A DNA stretch of 64,000 nucleotides from an uncultured Christensenella sp. (GCA_910578145.1 CAJTPJ010000004.1:88140-152139); one strand, 5' to 3'; shown: positions 7,930 through 16,136, counted from the stretch's first letter. Numbers and translations: made by a program. The notes: a model not told the origin generated them from the letters alone.

Positions 7930-8307
7930 TTACTCTAAAACTGCGGTTGCGCCTGCTGCTTTAAGGTCAGCAAGAATTTTGTCAGCTTCTTCTTTAGCTA
8001 CGTTCTCTTTAAGCACGCCGCCCTTTTCAACTGCGGTTTTAGCTTCTACAAGGCCAAGACCGGTAAAGCCGCGAACAACTTTGATAACGTCTATTTTCTT
8101 AGCGCCTGCGTCTTTAAGAACAACGTTGAATTCGGTCTTTTCTTCAGCTGCTGCTGCGGGAGCTGCGCCTGCTGCGGGAGCTGCCGCTACTGCAACGGGA
8201 GCCGCTGCGCTTACGCCAAACTCTTCTTCAAGTGCTTTAACAAGCTCGTTGAGCTCTAATACGGTCATATTTTTGATTTCGTCAATATATTTTTTAACGT
8301 CTGCCAT
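7930..8307 (-). CDS. rplL: 50S ribosomal protein L7/L12
   Basis: 125 residues. An N-terminal dimerisation helix is followed by an Ala/Pro/Gly hinge (about residues 35-55) and the C-terminal domain with [12 protein letters not shown] and the closing [11 protein letters not shown]12 dimers bind L10 to form the ribosomal stalk that recruits translation factors. Gene order rplJ-rplL is standard, but rpoB and rpoC, which usually follow, are absent here; a terminator follows instead. Confidence 0.98.
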   Translation of the reverse strand: MADVKKYIDEIKNMTVLELNELVKALEEEFGVSAAAPVAVAAAPAAGAAPAAAAEEKTEFNVVLKDAGAKKIDVIKVVRGFTGLGLVEAKTAVEKGGVLKENVAKEEADKILADLKAAGATAVLE

Positions 8308-8404
8308 TTTTTTAATCTCCTGATTTTTTTTAAATTTAAATTTTTATTTTTGCGCTTTAAGGCAACGCCCGCCCGTACTTTTCGTTTTTTTAATTGTTAA
8401 ACAA

Positions 8405-8926
8405 TTAGTTTTTCTGCTCTGCAACAGCGTGCAATACGCGAACGACGCCTGCAACGAGGTTGTTGAGTACGCCCACGAAGTTGGACAAAGGCGCCTGCAT
8501 AGAACCAAGCATCTTTGCAACGAGTTCCTCGCGCGAGGGCATAGACGCAAGCGCTTTAACGCCCGCTTTATCAACGTAAGCGTTGTCTACAAACGCGCTT
8601 TTAACGGTTATCTTTCCGTCGTAATCCTTAGCGGCGGCAACCATAACTTTTGCGGCGGCGGTTTCATCCGCACCAAACGTTACGGCGGTAGGGCCGTTGA
8701 GGTCGGCGTCGAAATCCTTGTAACCAAGGTCGTTTAACGCCTTTCTAACAAGCGTGTTTTTGTAAACTTTGTACTCGCAATTAGCCTGCTTGCACTTGTT
8801 GCGCAGCGCGGAAACTTCCGCAACGGAGAGTTTGTTGTAATCTACGAGCACAACCGACTTAGCCGCTTTGATTTTTTCCGTAATTTCCTGAACTACTACT
8901 TTTTTTGCTTCAAAATTAACCGACAA
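8405..8926 (-). CDS. rplJ: 50S ribosomal protein L10
   Basis: 173 residues, starting at a TTG (LSVNFEAKK) because AAGGAGGT lies 6 bases upstream; a longer reading frame begins inside the leader RNA and is not credible. Sequence motifs VVLVDYNKLSVAEV, VYKNTLVRKAL, NGPTAV and the C-terminal L12-binding helix identify L10. The protein anchors L12 dimers to 23S rRNA. It is preceded by an autoregulatory leader and its own strong promoter. Confidence 0.96.
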   Translation of the reverse strand: MSVNFEAKKVVVQEITEKIKAAKSVVLVDYNKLSVAEVSALRNKCKQANCEYKVYKNTLVRKALNDLGYKDFDADLNGPTAVTFGADETAAAKVMVAAAKDYDGKITVKSAFVDNAYVDKAGVKALASMPSREELVAKMLGSMQAPLSNFVGVLNNLVAGVVRVLHAVAEQKN

Positions 8927-8934
8927 ATTTTTAC

Positions 8935-9095
8935 CTCCTTTTCTACCGCCGTAAAGCGGCAAAATTTTCGTAAAAATAAATTCCTTGCGCGCAAAGTGAC
9001 GCAAGGAACCGAAATTACTAAACGATAACCTGTCACCTGAGCGGGAAATTAAGCCTTGCGGCGCCCGCCTTCTCCGGCGCGGAATTAAATTTACT
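8935..9095 (-). promoter_or_regulatory. Ribosomal protein L10 leader (autoregulatory RNA)
   Basis: The transcript between the promoter and rplJ contains GCCGGAGAAGGCGGG and GGCTTAATTTCCCGCTCAGGTGACAGG. These resemble the conserved kink-turn region of Bacillota L10 leaders, to which L10(L12)4 binds. It is followed by a terminator-like hairpin. Assigned by eye; a covariance search with the L10_leader model would settle it. Confidence 0.65.
8981..9008 (-). terminator. Attenuator hairpin in the rplJ leader
   Basis: CCTTGCG/CGCAAGG (with TTCC/GGAA extension) followed on the minus strand by AATTTATTTTT. Placed between the L10 leader fold and the rplJ ribosome binding site, as expected for transcription attenuation. 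Confidence 0.65.
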
Positions 9096-9100
9096 TAATT

Positions 9101-9129
9101 AGTATATCCGCAAGCCCGCGCTTTGTCAA
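9101..9129 (-). promoter_or_regulatory. Promoter of rplJL
   Basis: TTGACA, 17-base spacer, TATACT on the minus strand. It is a near-consensus promoter that makes rplJL independent of rplKA, as needed after the insertion of the MATE/PadR cassette. Confidence 0.88.
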
Positions 9130-9292
9130 ACTTTTTCGCGCAATTTTATAAAATTTTTAATTACGCGTTAAAATACTTTTAAAACTCGGAAAGGGTGCGG
9201 TAAACGAATAAAAAAAACGGACGGCAAAAGCGCACTTCCCATAGGGAATTAAAAAACTAAATTATTAAGAGTTATACTTTCAAGCGAGGACA
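9130..9292. other. Intergenic stretch between the rplJL promoter and the MATE terminator
   Basis: No gene is visible. It is A+T-rich. It holds CTTCCCATAGGGAATT, one of a family of short palindromes with a close relative at 35817-35840 (shared GCGCACTT and TCCATA core) and looser ones in the two structured repeats. Confidence 0.5.
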
Positions 9293-9323
9293 AAAGCTCT
9301 CGAACATATCGTTCGAGAGCTTT
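9293..9323 (-). terminator. Terminator of the MATE gene
   Basis: AAAGCTCTCGAAC/GTTCGAGAGCTTT perfect hairpin with T runs on both sides. A nearly identical hairpin closes padR at the other end of the cassette. Confidence 0.88.
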
Positions 9324-9357
9324 TTACTACAAACTATTTAGAAAGACAAATTGAAAT

Positions 9358-10737
9358 TTATAATTTAATATTGATATTAGTGTATTGATTGCGTTCTTTT
9401 CGCAACTGTTTATGTAAAAATATTGCCATTATTGCCGCTATAATTGCCGCAATTCCGTCTGCAATAGGTTGAGCGTATAATATTCCATTCAACCCCCAAA
9501 ACAACGGAAATGTAAATATAATAGGAATGAAACAAATGCCTTGTCGGCAAACGCCAAGAAATAAACCGCCTTTTGCTTTACCAAGAGCAAGAAACAACGA
9601 CGAGTAAACAGTATAAAAACCAAATACCATAATAGATATACCATTTGCGCGTAACGATTTTGCGCCCGCACTTATCATATCAGCATTTCCTTTTGTAAAT
9701 AGAGAAATAAGCTGTGCCGGACACGAAATCATAATTATACCCAATACCACACAAAAAGAAGTAGACAATATAATTGAATATTTTGTTGCCTCGCTTAACC
9801 GCTTATAGTTTTTTATTCCGTAGCTAAACCCCGCAATAGGTTGAAAGCCTTTAATAAAACCAAATATCATAGACGTACCCAATGCTGTTATACGAACAAC
9901 AACGCCCATAGCCGCTATAATCGCATCACCATATTGTTTAGCTTGATTATTTATAAACGTAATAGAAAGACTTGTCAAAAGCTGAAAAATTAACGTAGGT
10001 ACTCCAATTTTCAATATTTCTGTAACAATGTCTTTTGAATACTTACATTTTTTAATACTAAATGAAAAAGTGCTTTTTTTAGAAAAAATGTAAATCAGAT
10101 AGACGATAGTAGAAACGCATTGAGATATTGCCGTTGCTATCGCTGCACCCGTTACACCTAAACCAGCAACAGAAATAAATATCGGGTCTAAAATTGTGTT
10201 AAGTATAGCACCAGTTAATAGTGCTGCCATTGATATTTTTGCCGCTCCTTCACTTGTTACAATGTTATTCATTGTAACATTAAACACATTGAAAATTGAC
10301 GAGCCAATATATATGCTACCATACATAACGGCGTATGGCATAATACTGTCGGTTGCACCTAACACTTTTAACAAGGGCTTTATAAATATTACCGAAAATA
10401 TTATGAATACAGCACCTGCCACTAAACCACTATAAATAGCAGTACTTGCTACATTGTCGGCTTTTTCTTTGTCGCCACGTCCTAATAAGCGCGAGATATA
10501 CGACGCCGCGCCATTACCAAAAAGCAAGCCAAGTCCAACTACAAACTGACCAAGCGGAAAAGCTACCGAAATAGCCCCCGTTTGACTTTCGCCAAGTCCA
10601 CCGACAAAAAATGCGTCAACAATATTGTATAGGGCATTTATCATCATTCCTAACATTGTAGGAAGTCCCATAGCAAGCAACGCTTTAACTATGGGTGTAG
10701 TTCCTAAAAGTTGCATTTTTCTTTCTTGACTTTCCAT
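9358..10737 (-). CDS. MATE family multidrug efflux transporter
   Basis: 459 residues with twelve predicted membrane helices in two six-helix halves. The start MQLLGTTPIVKALLAMGLPTM region, ALYNIVDAFFVG and GLGESQTGAIS identify a MATE (NorM/DinF-like) cation-coupled drug or toxin exporter. The DNA is visibly more A+T-rich than the flanking ribosomal genes. It is divergent from a PadR regulator, and a palindrome lies in the spacer of its promoter, so it is most likely repressed by that protein and induced by a ligand. The cassette sits between rplA and rplJ, normally neighbours, suggesting insertion. The ribosome binding site AGAGGAG is 10 bases before the ATG. Confidence 0.94.
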   Translation of the reverse strand: MESQERKMQLLGTTPIVKALLAMGLPTMLGMMINALYNIVDAFFVGGLGESQTGAISVAFPLGQFVVGLGLLFGNGAASYISRLLGRGDKEKADNVASTAIYSGLVAGAVFIIFSVIFIKPLLKVLGATDSIMPYAVMYGSIYIGSSIFNVFNVTMNNIVTSEGAAKISMAALLTGAILNTILDPIFISVAGLGVTGAAIATAISQCVSTIVYLIYIFSKKSTFSFSIKKCKYSKDIVTEILKIGVPTLIFQLLTSLSITFINNQAKQYGDAIIAAMGVVVRITALGTSMIFGFIKGFQPIAGFSYGIKNYKRLSEATKYSIILSTSFCVVLGIIMISCPAQLISLFTKGNADMISAGAKSLRANGISIMVFGFYTVYSSLFLALGKAKGGLFLGVCRQGICFIPIIFTFPLFWGLNGILYAQPIADGIAAIIAAIMAIFLHKQLRKERNQYTNINIKL

Positions 10738-10753
10738 AAATAAACAGCTCCTC

Positions 10754-10782
10754 TTGACATAGTAAATTAATTGTGCTATTAT
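10754..10782 (+). promoter_or_regulatory. Promoter of the padR-type gene
   Basis: TTGACA, 17 bases, TATTAT on the plus strand, 87 bases upstream of the padR start. Inverted repeats lie immediately downstream of the -10. Confidence 0.75.
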
Positions 10783-10786
10783 AAAG

Positions 10787-10813
10787 TACAGTAAAATAAA
10801 TTAAAGTACTGTA
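10787..10813. promoter_or_regulatory. PadR operator candidate 1
   Basis: TACAGTA and TACTGTA form an inverted repeat with a 13-base centre, just after the -10 of the padR promoter. It shares the AGTAC core with the operator at 10836, fitting autoregulation. Confidence 0.55.
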
Positions 10814-10831
10814 ATTTATAGTAGTCTATAC

Positions 10832-10860
10832 AATATACTATAATTTATAGTACTTGTCAA
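10832..10860 (-). promoter_or_regulatory. Promoter of the MATE gene
   Basis: TTGACA, 17 bases, TATATT on the minus strand. The whole spacer is occupied by a palindrome, so a bound repressor would block RNA polymerase. Confidence 0.8.
10836..10852. promoter_or_regulatory. PadR operator candidate 2
   Basis: TACTATAATTTATAGTA is a palindrome with one odd centre base, lying between -35 and -10 of the MATE promoter. Confidence 0.65.
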
Positions 10861-10869
10861 GGGTTTTAT

Positions 10870-11385
10870 ATGGCAACAATAGATTTAATTGTATTAGGTA
10901 TGGTAAAACAGCAACCTCTATCCGCATACGATATTCAAAAACAAGTTGAATACCGCAATATTTCAAAGTGGGTAAAAATCAGCACACCGTCTATTTACAA
11001 AAAAGTAATAAGTCTTGAAGAAAAAGGACTTATTAAAAGTGTAACTGTAAAAGACGGAAATATGCCTGAAAAGGCTGTCTATTCTTTGACCGATAGTGGC
11101 AAACAAGAATTTGAAAAATTGATGCTTGAAATTTCTATTGAGCCTATTCATATATTTTTGGATTTCAACGCTGTAATAGTAAACTTGCATAGCTTACCAA
11201 AAGAAAAGCAAACGGTTTGTGTAGCGTCAATAGAAAAAAATGTTCGTCAACTTAAAAGCTATTTATCAGAAAATATGAACGCAAAAATGCAATCAAATGA
11301 AATACCTGATACGGCGAAAGCGGTTTTACAACAGCAGTTTGTATTAGTGCAAGCAATAGAAGAATGGCTATCTTCAATTAAATAA
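10870..11385 (+). CDS. PadR family transcriptional regulator
   Basis: 171 residues. The N-terminal winged helix (about 1-85: IDLIVLGMV, PLSAYDIQKQ, STPSIYKKVISLEEKGLI, YSLTDSGKQEF) is the PadR fold. The C-terminal half is a helical dimerisation domain ending in a long helix, as in PadR/Vir-type proteins. It is divergent from the MATE pump and sits beside two palindromes, so it most likely represses both genes. Base composition is A+T-rich like the pump and unlike the ribosomal neighbours. Confidence 0.92.
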   Translation: MATIDLIVLGMVKQQPLSAYDIQKQVEYRNISKWVKISTPSIYKKVISLEEKGLIKSVTVKDGNMPEKAVYSLTDSGKQEFEKLMLEISIEPIHIFLDFNAVIVNLHSLPKEKQTVCVASIEKNVRQLKSYLSENMNAKMQSNEIPDTAKAVLQQQFVLVQAIEEWLSSIK

Positions 11386-11395
11386 CATATTTGTA

Positions 11396-11429
11396 AAAAG
11401 CTCTCGGACAAATTGTTCGAGAGCTTTTT
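11396..11429 (+). terminator. Terminator of the padR-type gene
   Basis: AAAAGCTCTCGGAC/GTTCGAGAGCTTTTT hairpin with one G-T pair. It is almost the same sequence as the MATE terminator at 9293. Confidence 0.88.
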
Positions 11430-11517
11430 ATTACACATAATTAAGTAAGATAAATTACTGTTTATCGTAAATCATTATATCACGAAAAATGAAAGAGCGC
11501 AACCGATTGAATTTTGC

Positions 11518-11655
11518 GTGGAATATAAAACATATCTATATCTCACTAGGCTACGAGTAGCCTAATTCGTCCACGAAAAAAAGTACAGAAAAGGCACAGC
11601 TTAACGCCATGCCTAAACCTTTTTATTTGCGTTTTATTAAATTCCCTGTGGGAAT
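11518..11655. repeat. Structured three-hairpin repeat, copy B
   Basis: Same order as copy A at 1832: GTGGAATATA, hairpin TAGGCTA/TAGCCTA (11547-11564), hairpin AGGCA...TGCCT (11592-11614), palindrome AATTCCCTGTGGGAATT (11639-11655). It lies directly downstream of rplA, as copy A lies downstream of the EF-G2 gene. On the minus strand the second hairpin is followed by TTTTCTGTACTTTTTTT and so can act as the rplKA terminator. The rest of the 11430-11686 interval shows no gene. A minus-strand TTGCGC-17-TATAAT at about 11475-11503 could give a very short RNA ending at the padR terminator. Confidence 0.6.
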
Positions 11656-11686
11656 TACGGTAACGCCGCCCGATTTATTTTATTTT

Positions 11687-12376
11687 TTAGCCCTTATTAT
11701 AGGTAACTCTTACGCCGGGTCCCATAGTAGACGAAAGCGTTACGCTTTTGATATACTGACCCTTTGCCGCAGCGGGTTTAGCCTTAACCACGGCGTCCAT
11801 AAGCGCATTAAAGTTTTCGGTTATTTTCTCAATGCCGAAAGACTTTTTACCGATAGGCACGTGGATTATAGCGGTTTTGTCAAGACGGTATTCAACTTTA
11901 CCCGCCTTAACTTCTTTAACCGCTTTTGCTACGTCCATAGTTACCGTACCCGACTTGGGGTTGGGCATTAAACCCTTAGGTCCGAGAATACGGCCTATTC
12001 TACCAACCATACCCATCATATCGGGGGTGGTAATCATAACGTCGAAATCAAACCAATTTTGCGACTGAATACGCTGAATGGTTTCTTCAGCGCCAACGTA
12101 ATCCGCGCCCGCCGCCTGTGCCGCGTCCGCCTTGTCGCCCTTTGCGATTACGAGAACTTTCTTGGTTTTACCCGTACCGTTGGGAAGCACGAGCACGCCG
12201 CGCACCTGCTGGTCCGCCTGTCTGGGGTCAACGCCCAAACGAACGTGAAGTTCGATAGTTTCGTCAAATTTTGCTTTTGCCGTATCGAGAACGATTTTAG
12301 CCGCCTCGTTAAGGTCGTAAGATTTGGAACGGTCGTAAGATTTTACGCTTTCAGCATACTTTTTAGCAAGTTTCAT
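11687..12376 (-). CDS. rplA: 50S ribosomal protein L1
   Basis: 229 residues starting at [12 protein letters not shown], chosen because AAGGGGGG lies 7 bases upstream; an earlier in-frame ATG overlaps rplK and lacks a site. Motifs [32 protein letters not shown] and [14 protein letters not shown] are L1 hallmarks. L1 forms the ribosomal L1 stalk and can repress its own operon in many bacteria. It follows rplK with a 13-base gap. Confidence 0.98.
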   Translation of the reverse strand: MKLAKKYAESVKSYDRSKSYDLNEAAKIVLDTAKAKFDETIELHVRLGVDPRQADQQVRGVLVLPNGTGKTKKVLVIAKGDKADAAQAAGADYVGAEETIQRIQSQNWFDFDVMITTPDMMGMVGRIGRILGPKGLMPNPKSGTVTMDVAKAVKEVKAGKVEYRLDKTAIIHVPIGKKSFGIEKITENFNALMDAVVKAKPAAAKGQYIKSVTLSSTMGPGVRVTYNKG

Positions 12377-12389
12377 TTTACGTCCCCCC

Positions 12390-12815
12390 TTACTCTTCAA
12401 CCGTAACGCCCATAGAGCGCGCGGTACCTTTTACCATACTCTTAGCCGCCTCGATATCCGAGCAGTTTAAGTCGGGCATCTTGGTTTTAGCTATTTCTTC
12501 AACCTGCGCCTTGGTAAGTTTGCCTACCTTATCCCTGTTGGGACGTGCGCTTGCCGTTTCCAAACCCAAAGCCTTTTTAATAAGCACGGGCGTGGGGGGC
12601 GTTTTAAGCACGAAGGTGAAACTTCTGTCCTGATAGATGGTTACTACGCAGGGAATGATAAGTCCCGCCTGTGCGGCTGTCTTTGCGTTAAACTCCTTGG
12701 TAAAGCCGGGAATGTTAATTCCGTGGGGGCCGAGCGTAGAACCTACGGGGGGCGCGGGGGTTGCTTTACCTGCGGGGAGCTGCAATTTAACTACGGCTGT
12801 TATTTTCTTTGCCAT
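12390..12815 (-). CDS. rplK: 50S ribosomal protein L11
   Basis: 141 residues of normal length. [20 protein letters not shown] and [15 protein letters not shown] are diagnostic, with the C-terminal rRNA-binding domain ending in [12 protein letters not shown]11 binds the GTPase-associated region of 23S rRNA. AGGAGATATTTT precedes the ATG. The 114 bases to nusG hold no other gene. Confidence 0.98.
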   Translation of the reverse strand: MAKKITAVVKLQLPAGKATPAPPVGSTLGPHGINIPGFTKEFNAKTAAQAGLIIPCVVTIYQDRSFTFVLKTPPTPVLIKKALGLETASARPNRDKVGKLTKAQVEEIAKTKMPDLNCSDIEAAKSMVKGTARSMGVTVEE

Positions 12816-12929
12816 TTTAAAATATCTCCTCTGTGGTTAAACGAATACGCATTAAAAAATTTTACGCATTCTCCCACTAAACGTCCGTTAAACGGATTTT
12901 CCGCAAAACGGTTGCGTTTAAAACGAATT

Positions 12930-13472
12930 TTAATTTTCCAGCTTTTTAATCTGGATATACTCAACTTCAACGTCGGTGTTCCTGCCGAACATTTGAATGT
13001 TGACTTTTGCTTTTTGCGCGGCGTCGTTAAGCTCGGTAATAGTGCCCTCAAAGCCCTCCAAAGGCCCTGCGTCCACGCCTACCTTGTCGCCCACCTTAAA
13101 GTCCGCGTCCACTACAACTTCTTCAAGGCGCATTTTGCGGATTTCATCCTCTTTCATAGGGATAGGTCTGCCCTGGGGACCGACGAAGCCCGTTACGCCC
13201 CTGGTGTTGGTTACCCAATACCAAAGCTGGTTGGAATATATCATTTTAATGAATACGTAGCACGGCAAAAGTTTGCGCTCAACTATCTTGCGCTTGCCGT
13301 TCTTTTCTTCGATAGTCTGCTCCATAGGGATTTTGACATCGAAAATCATATTCTGTAAATTGTTGTTTTCAATAAGCCGGAAAAGGCTGTCCTTAACCAT
13401 CGACTCGTAACCCGAATACGTATGGAGGATATACCAGCAAGGATTTTCAGTATCCGCTACCTGTACTGCCAT
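12930..13472 (-). CDS. nusG: Transcription termination/antitermination protein NusG
   Basis: 180 residues. NGN domain with WYILHTYSGYE and CYVFIKM, followed by the KOW domain (VGDKVGVDAGPLEGFEGTI). NusG links RNA polymerase to ribosomes and to Rho. The gene begins 3 bases after secE ends, in the usual secE-nusG-rplK order. Confidence 0.98.
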   Translation of the reverse strand: MAVQVADTENPCWYILHTYSGYESMVKDSLFRLIENNNLQNMIFDVKIPMEQTIEEKNGKRKIVERKLLPCYVFIKMIYSNQLWYWVTNTRGVTGFVGPQGRPIPMKEDEIRKMRLEEVVVDADFKVGDKVGVDAGPLEGFEGTITELNDAAQKAKVNIQMFGRNTDVEVEYIQIKKLEN

Positions 13473-13475
13473 AAA

Positions 13476-13742
13476 TTACGCTCCGATTCCGGTTATTAGA
13501 TTTAACAGCGCCTGTAAACCGTAGTTTATACCCGTTACTATTACGATAAACGCGATAACCACTACCAAAACCACGCAAGTACCCCTTACCACTTTGGGGA
13601 AAGTGGGCCAGGTAACTCTCTTTAACTCGGAAAAAACCTCTTTCAGCTTTCTGCCCATTCTAACGAAAATATTGGGCTTTTTAGCGGTTTTTGCCGCAGC
13701 GTTGTTAGACTTTTTAGGATTTTGCTCCATTTGATTAGCCAT
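13476..13742 (-). CDS. secE: Preprotein translocase subunit SecE
   Basis: 88 residues. A basic N-terminal tail precedes the conserved amphipathic segment GRKLKEVFSELKRVTWPTFPKV and one membrane helix, the short Gram-positive form of SecE. It stabilises SecY in the translocon. It sits between rpmG and nusG. Confidence 0.97.
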   Translation of the reverse strand: MANQMEQNPKKSNNAAAKTAKKPNIFVRMGRKLKEVFSELKRVTWPTFPKVVRGTCVVLVVVIAFIVIVTGINYGLQALLNLITGIGA

Positions 13743-13769
13743 AAAAAAACCTCATAGTTTAGAAAGCGG

Positions 13770-13931
13770 TTATTTACTTTCCTTATGCTCGGTGTGCTTT
13801 TTGCAGAAAGGGCAATACTTGGACATCGTAAGCCTGTCGGGGTCGTTACGCTTGTTTTTATAGCTGTCGTAATTGCGGTGCTTGCACTCGGTACATTCAA
13901 AGGTTATTTTGGTCCTGACTTGTGCTTTCAT
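13770..13931 (-). CDS. rpmG: 50S ribosomal protein L33
   Basis: 53 residues, too short for automatic calling. Sequence begins [16 protein letters not shown] and continues with [15 protein letters not shown] and [14 protein letters not shown]. The two CxxC pairs are the zinc-binding (C+) form of L33, so no zinc-free substitute is needed under zinc sufficiency. First gene of the rpmG-secE-nusG-rplKA operon. Confidence 0.97.
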   Translation of the reverse strand: MKAQVRTKITFECTECKHRNYDSYKNKRNDPDRLTMSKYCPFCKKHTEHKESK

Positions 13932-13982
13932 CTTAGGAAAACTCCATACAAAAAAATTACACCCCCATTCGAGTGCTTTTTG

Positions 13983-14011
13983 AGTTTAACACACAAACGG
14001 GGGCTTGTCAA
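13983..14011 (-). promoter_or_regulatory. Promoter of the rpmG-secE-nusG-rplKA operon
   Basis: TTGACA, 17 bases, TAAACT on the minus strand, about 50 bases upstream of rpmG. Confidence 0.85.
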
Positions 14012-14057
14012 CACATTTTTAACGTTTTAACAAATTTTTAATTGTTTAAGGCGCTTT

Positions 14058-14492
14058 TTAATTGAGGTTTCCGCCGGTAGTAAACGCAAATTGGTCCCTG
14101 TCCTCGGGGAAAATAGGTCCGTTTATTACGGGCAGATTCAAAGGCGCGATGTACGCGCTTGCCGTAAGATTGGTAACCGCTGCGCGCAGATAAGGGTATA
14201 CGAGCTTGGTAGCTTCGATAACGAATCTTCTTTCGTCAGCCGCGCCGCTCATCTCTTCCACTTCAAACACGCCCACGAGCGTAGCGTTGATATTGAAAGG
14301 TTTGGGTTCGTCGTCGGTGCTTTCAATTTTAACGGAAAGCGCAACGAAATTGAGTTTGTCGTTGCCGGTAACCTTTCTTATCTGGCGGGAAAATTGGGGT
14401 TTGATATCCAGCTTGTCCTCGGGGTTGAGTTTAACCCTGTTAAGTTTGAAAGAAAGTTCTTCCCCCGTTATGCCTTTAAAATCTATTTTCAT
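14058..14492 (-). CDS. SecB-like export chaperone
   Basis: 144 residues. The C-terminal half, with LVYPYLRAAVTNLTASAYIA followed by PLNLPVINGPIF, matches the SecB signature (PYAR...LTSRGGFPPLNLAPVNF). The N-terminal half has the alternating beta pattern of the SecB fold. SecB keeps preproteins unfolded for SecA; it is typical of Proteobacteria, and SecB-like forms in other phyla are often solitary or tied to toxin-antitoxin systems. No toxin-antitoxin pair flanks it. It is monocistronic, upstream of the secE operon but with its own promoter. Confidence 0.8.
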   Translation of the reverse strand: MKIDFKGITGEELSFKLNRVKLNPEDKLDIKPQFSRQIRKVTGNDKLNFVALSVKIESTDDEPKPFNINATLVGVFEVEEMSGAADERRFVIEATKLVYPYLRAAVTNLTASAYIAPLNLPVINGPIFPEDRDQFAFTTGGNLN

Positions 14493-14522
14493 AATATCTA
14501 ATCTCCTTGAAAGTCTGCAACC

Positions 14523-14551
14523 ATTATATATTATCCGAAAGTAATTGTCAA
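14523..14551 (-). promoter_or_regulatory. Promoter of the SecB-like gene
   Basis: TTGACA, 17 bases, TATAAT on the minus strand; full consensus. Confidence 0.87.
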
Positions 14552-14569
14552 ATTTTTCCTTGTTTTTTA

Positions 14570-14598
14570 TTGATAATTTGTTTACTATACTTTATAAT
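14570..14598 (+). promoter_or_regulatory. Promoter of the RNase G gene
   Basis: TTGATA, 17 bases, TATAAT on the plus strand, about 50 bases before the start codon. Confidence 0.78.
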
Positions 14599-14651
14599 TA
14601 ATGCGTTAAGCGGCATATATCATTGGACTAATGCAATACGAGGATTGAAAA

Positions 14652-16136
14652 ATGGCGAAAAAAACTATCTATTTCGACAGCCTGTGCGGTTACGTAATTT
14701 CCGCCGTAACCGAAAACGGAAAAGTAGTGGCGTTCGATTTTGAGAAAAAGACGGACGACTGCGCCGTTGGCAACGTTTACAAAGGCAGGGTGGAAAGCGT
14801 TCATCCCGGTATGCAGGCGGCGTTTATAAATTGCGGGCTGGAAAAAAATTGCTTTTTATCGCTTACCGAAGAGGAGCAGTTTGGCGATGCCGAAAGAATA
14901 GAAAGCGGCGAAATGCCCGCCTTCCCACAGCCGTGCGAGGGCGACGAAGTGTTGGTGCAAATAGTAAAGCTGCCCGTAGGGAAAAAGGGCGCCAAAGTCA
15001 CCCTGCGCCCCTCGTTCGTGGGCAAATGCCTCGTATATATGCCGCAAACACCGTTTATCGGCGTTTCGCGGAAGATTGCCGACGAGGAGTTGCGGCATAA
15101 CCTTGCGTTTTCGGCAAAGCGGCTTAAAAACGACGGGGAAGGGCTTATAATAAGAACCGCCGCACCATACGCGAAGCGCAACCAGCTAAAAGACGAATAT
15201 TCCTATCTTAAAAATTTGTACGCAGAGATAAAAGAGGCTTTTTCCTCGGCTGCGGTTGGCGAACTTTTATATACCGACGCGGCATTGCCCGTGCGGGTAT
15301 TGCGCGACACGCTTTCCACCGATATCGACTGCATATACGCGGGCTCTCCGCTTATCAAAGAGCGCGTGGAAGGCATCGTAAACCTGTACCCCTCGCAAAC
15401 CCGCAAACCCGTGTATTTGCACGATACGGGCAGGGATATGCTTGAAGAACTTGGGGTTTCACAACAAATTTTATCCATAACTTCGCCGCGCGTAGATTTG
15501 GACAACGGAGCGTATATCGTAATTGAAAAAACCGAAGCGCTTACCGTTATAGACGTAAACACGGGCAGTTTTACGGGCGATTATAATTTGGAACAAACCG
15601 TTTACCACACCAACATTTTAGCCGCGCGGGAAATTGCAAGGCAGGTGAAACTGCGCAATATCGGCGGCATAATCGTAGTCGATTTCATTGATATGCAAAG
15701 CGAAACGCACAACAAGGCGCTTGTGGACGAGCTTAAACGCGCGCTTAAAAGCGACAAAGCGCCGTGCAAGGTTTCGGCTATGTCACAATTCGGGCTGGTG
15801 GAGTTTACGCGCAAGCGTATGGGCGTTAGTCCGTTGCCGCTTATGATTAAACCGTGCCGCTATTGCAACGAGGCGGGATATACCAAAACTACGGTATATA
15901 TCCTGCTCAATATGCGCGCAAAGCTGTTAAATTTGATAGCCGACGGAGCAAAAAAAATTCGTATGGATATGAATGCTGACGTATGTAAAAGGCTTGCCGA
16001 ATGGCGCGAACTCGTCCAAGATTTAACGGCGCGCGGCGCAGAAATTTACGCCGTACCCCACCGCACCTATCACGAAGAACTTATAAAATACCGCTTGGAC
16101 GATTTCGATATTCCCCCCGAAGCAATAAAAATTTAA
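14652..16136 (+). CDS. rng: Ribonuclease G/E family endoribonuclease
   Basis: 494 residues, the short RNase G form without the RNase E C-terminal scaffold. It has an S1 domain (about 35-125), an RNase H-like region, and the DNase I-like catalytic part with VIDVNTGSFTGD (Asp301) and IIVVDFIDM (Asp344), the two metal-binding aspartates. The Zn-link CRYC (402-405) differs slightly from the common CPxC but keeps both cysteines. It cuts single-stranded, 5'-monophosphorylated RNA in rRNA maturation and mRNA decay. In Bacillota it usually directly precedes rplU; here about 1.9 kb of other genes intervenes. Confidence 0.95.
   Translation: MAKKTIYFDSLCGYVISAVTENGKVVAFDFEKKTDDCAVGNVYKGRVESVHPGMQAAFINCGLEKNCFLSLTEEEQFGDAERIESGEMPAFPQPCEGDEVLVQIVKLPVGKKGAKVTLRPSFVGKCLVYMPQTPFIGVSRKIADEELRHNLAFSAKRLKNDGEGLIIRTAAPYAKRNQLKDEYSYLKNLYAEIKEAFSSAAVGELLYTDAALPVRVLRDTLSTDIDCIYAGSPLIKERVEGIVNLYPSQTRKPVYLHDTGRDMLEELGVSQQILSITSPRVDLDNGAYIVIEKTEALTVIDVNTGSFTGDYNLEQTVYHTNILAAREIARQVKLRNIGGIIVVDFIDMQSETHNKALVDELKRALKSDKAPCKVSAMSQFGLVEFTRKRMGVSPLPLMIKPCRYCNEAGYTKTTVYILLNMRAKLLNLIADGAKKIRMDMNADVCKRLAEWRELVQDLTARGAEIYAVPHRTYHEELIKYRLDDFDIPPEAIKI

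Noticed and set aside
8927..9004. N-terminal extension of L10
   Set aside because: It falls in the leader RNA; TTG with AAGGAGGT gives a normal L10 length.
13643..13900. 85-codon reverse ORF spanning the secE/rpmG junction
   Set aside because: It overlaps both real genes in a different frame; rpmG is clear at 13770-13931.
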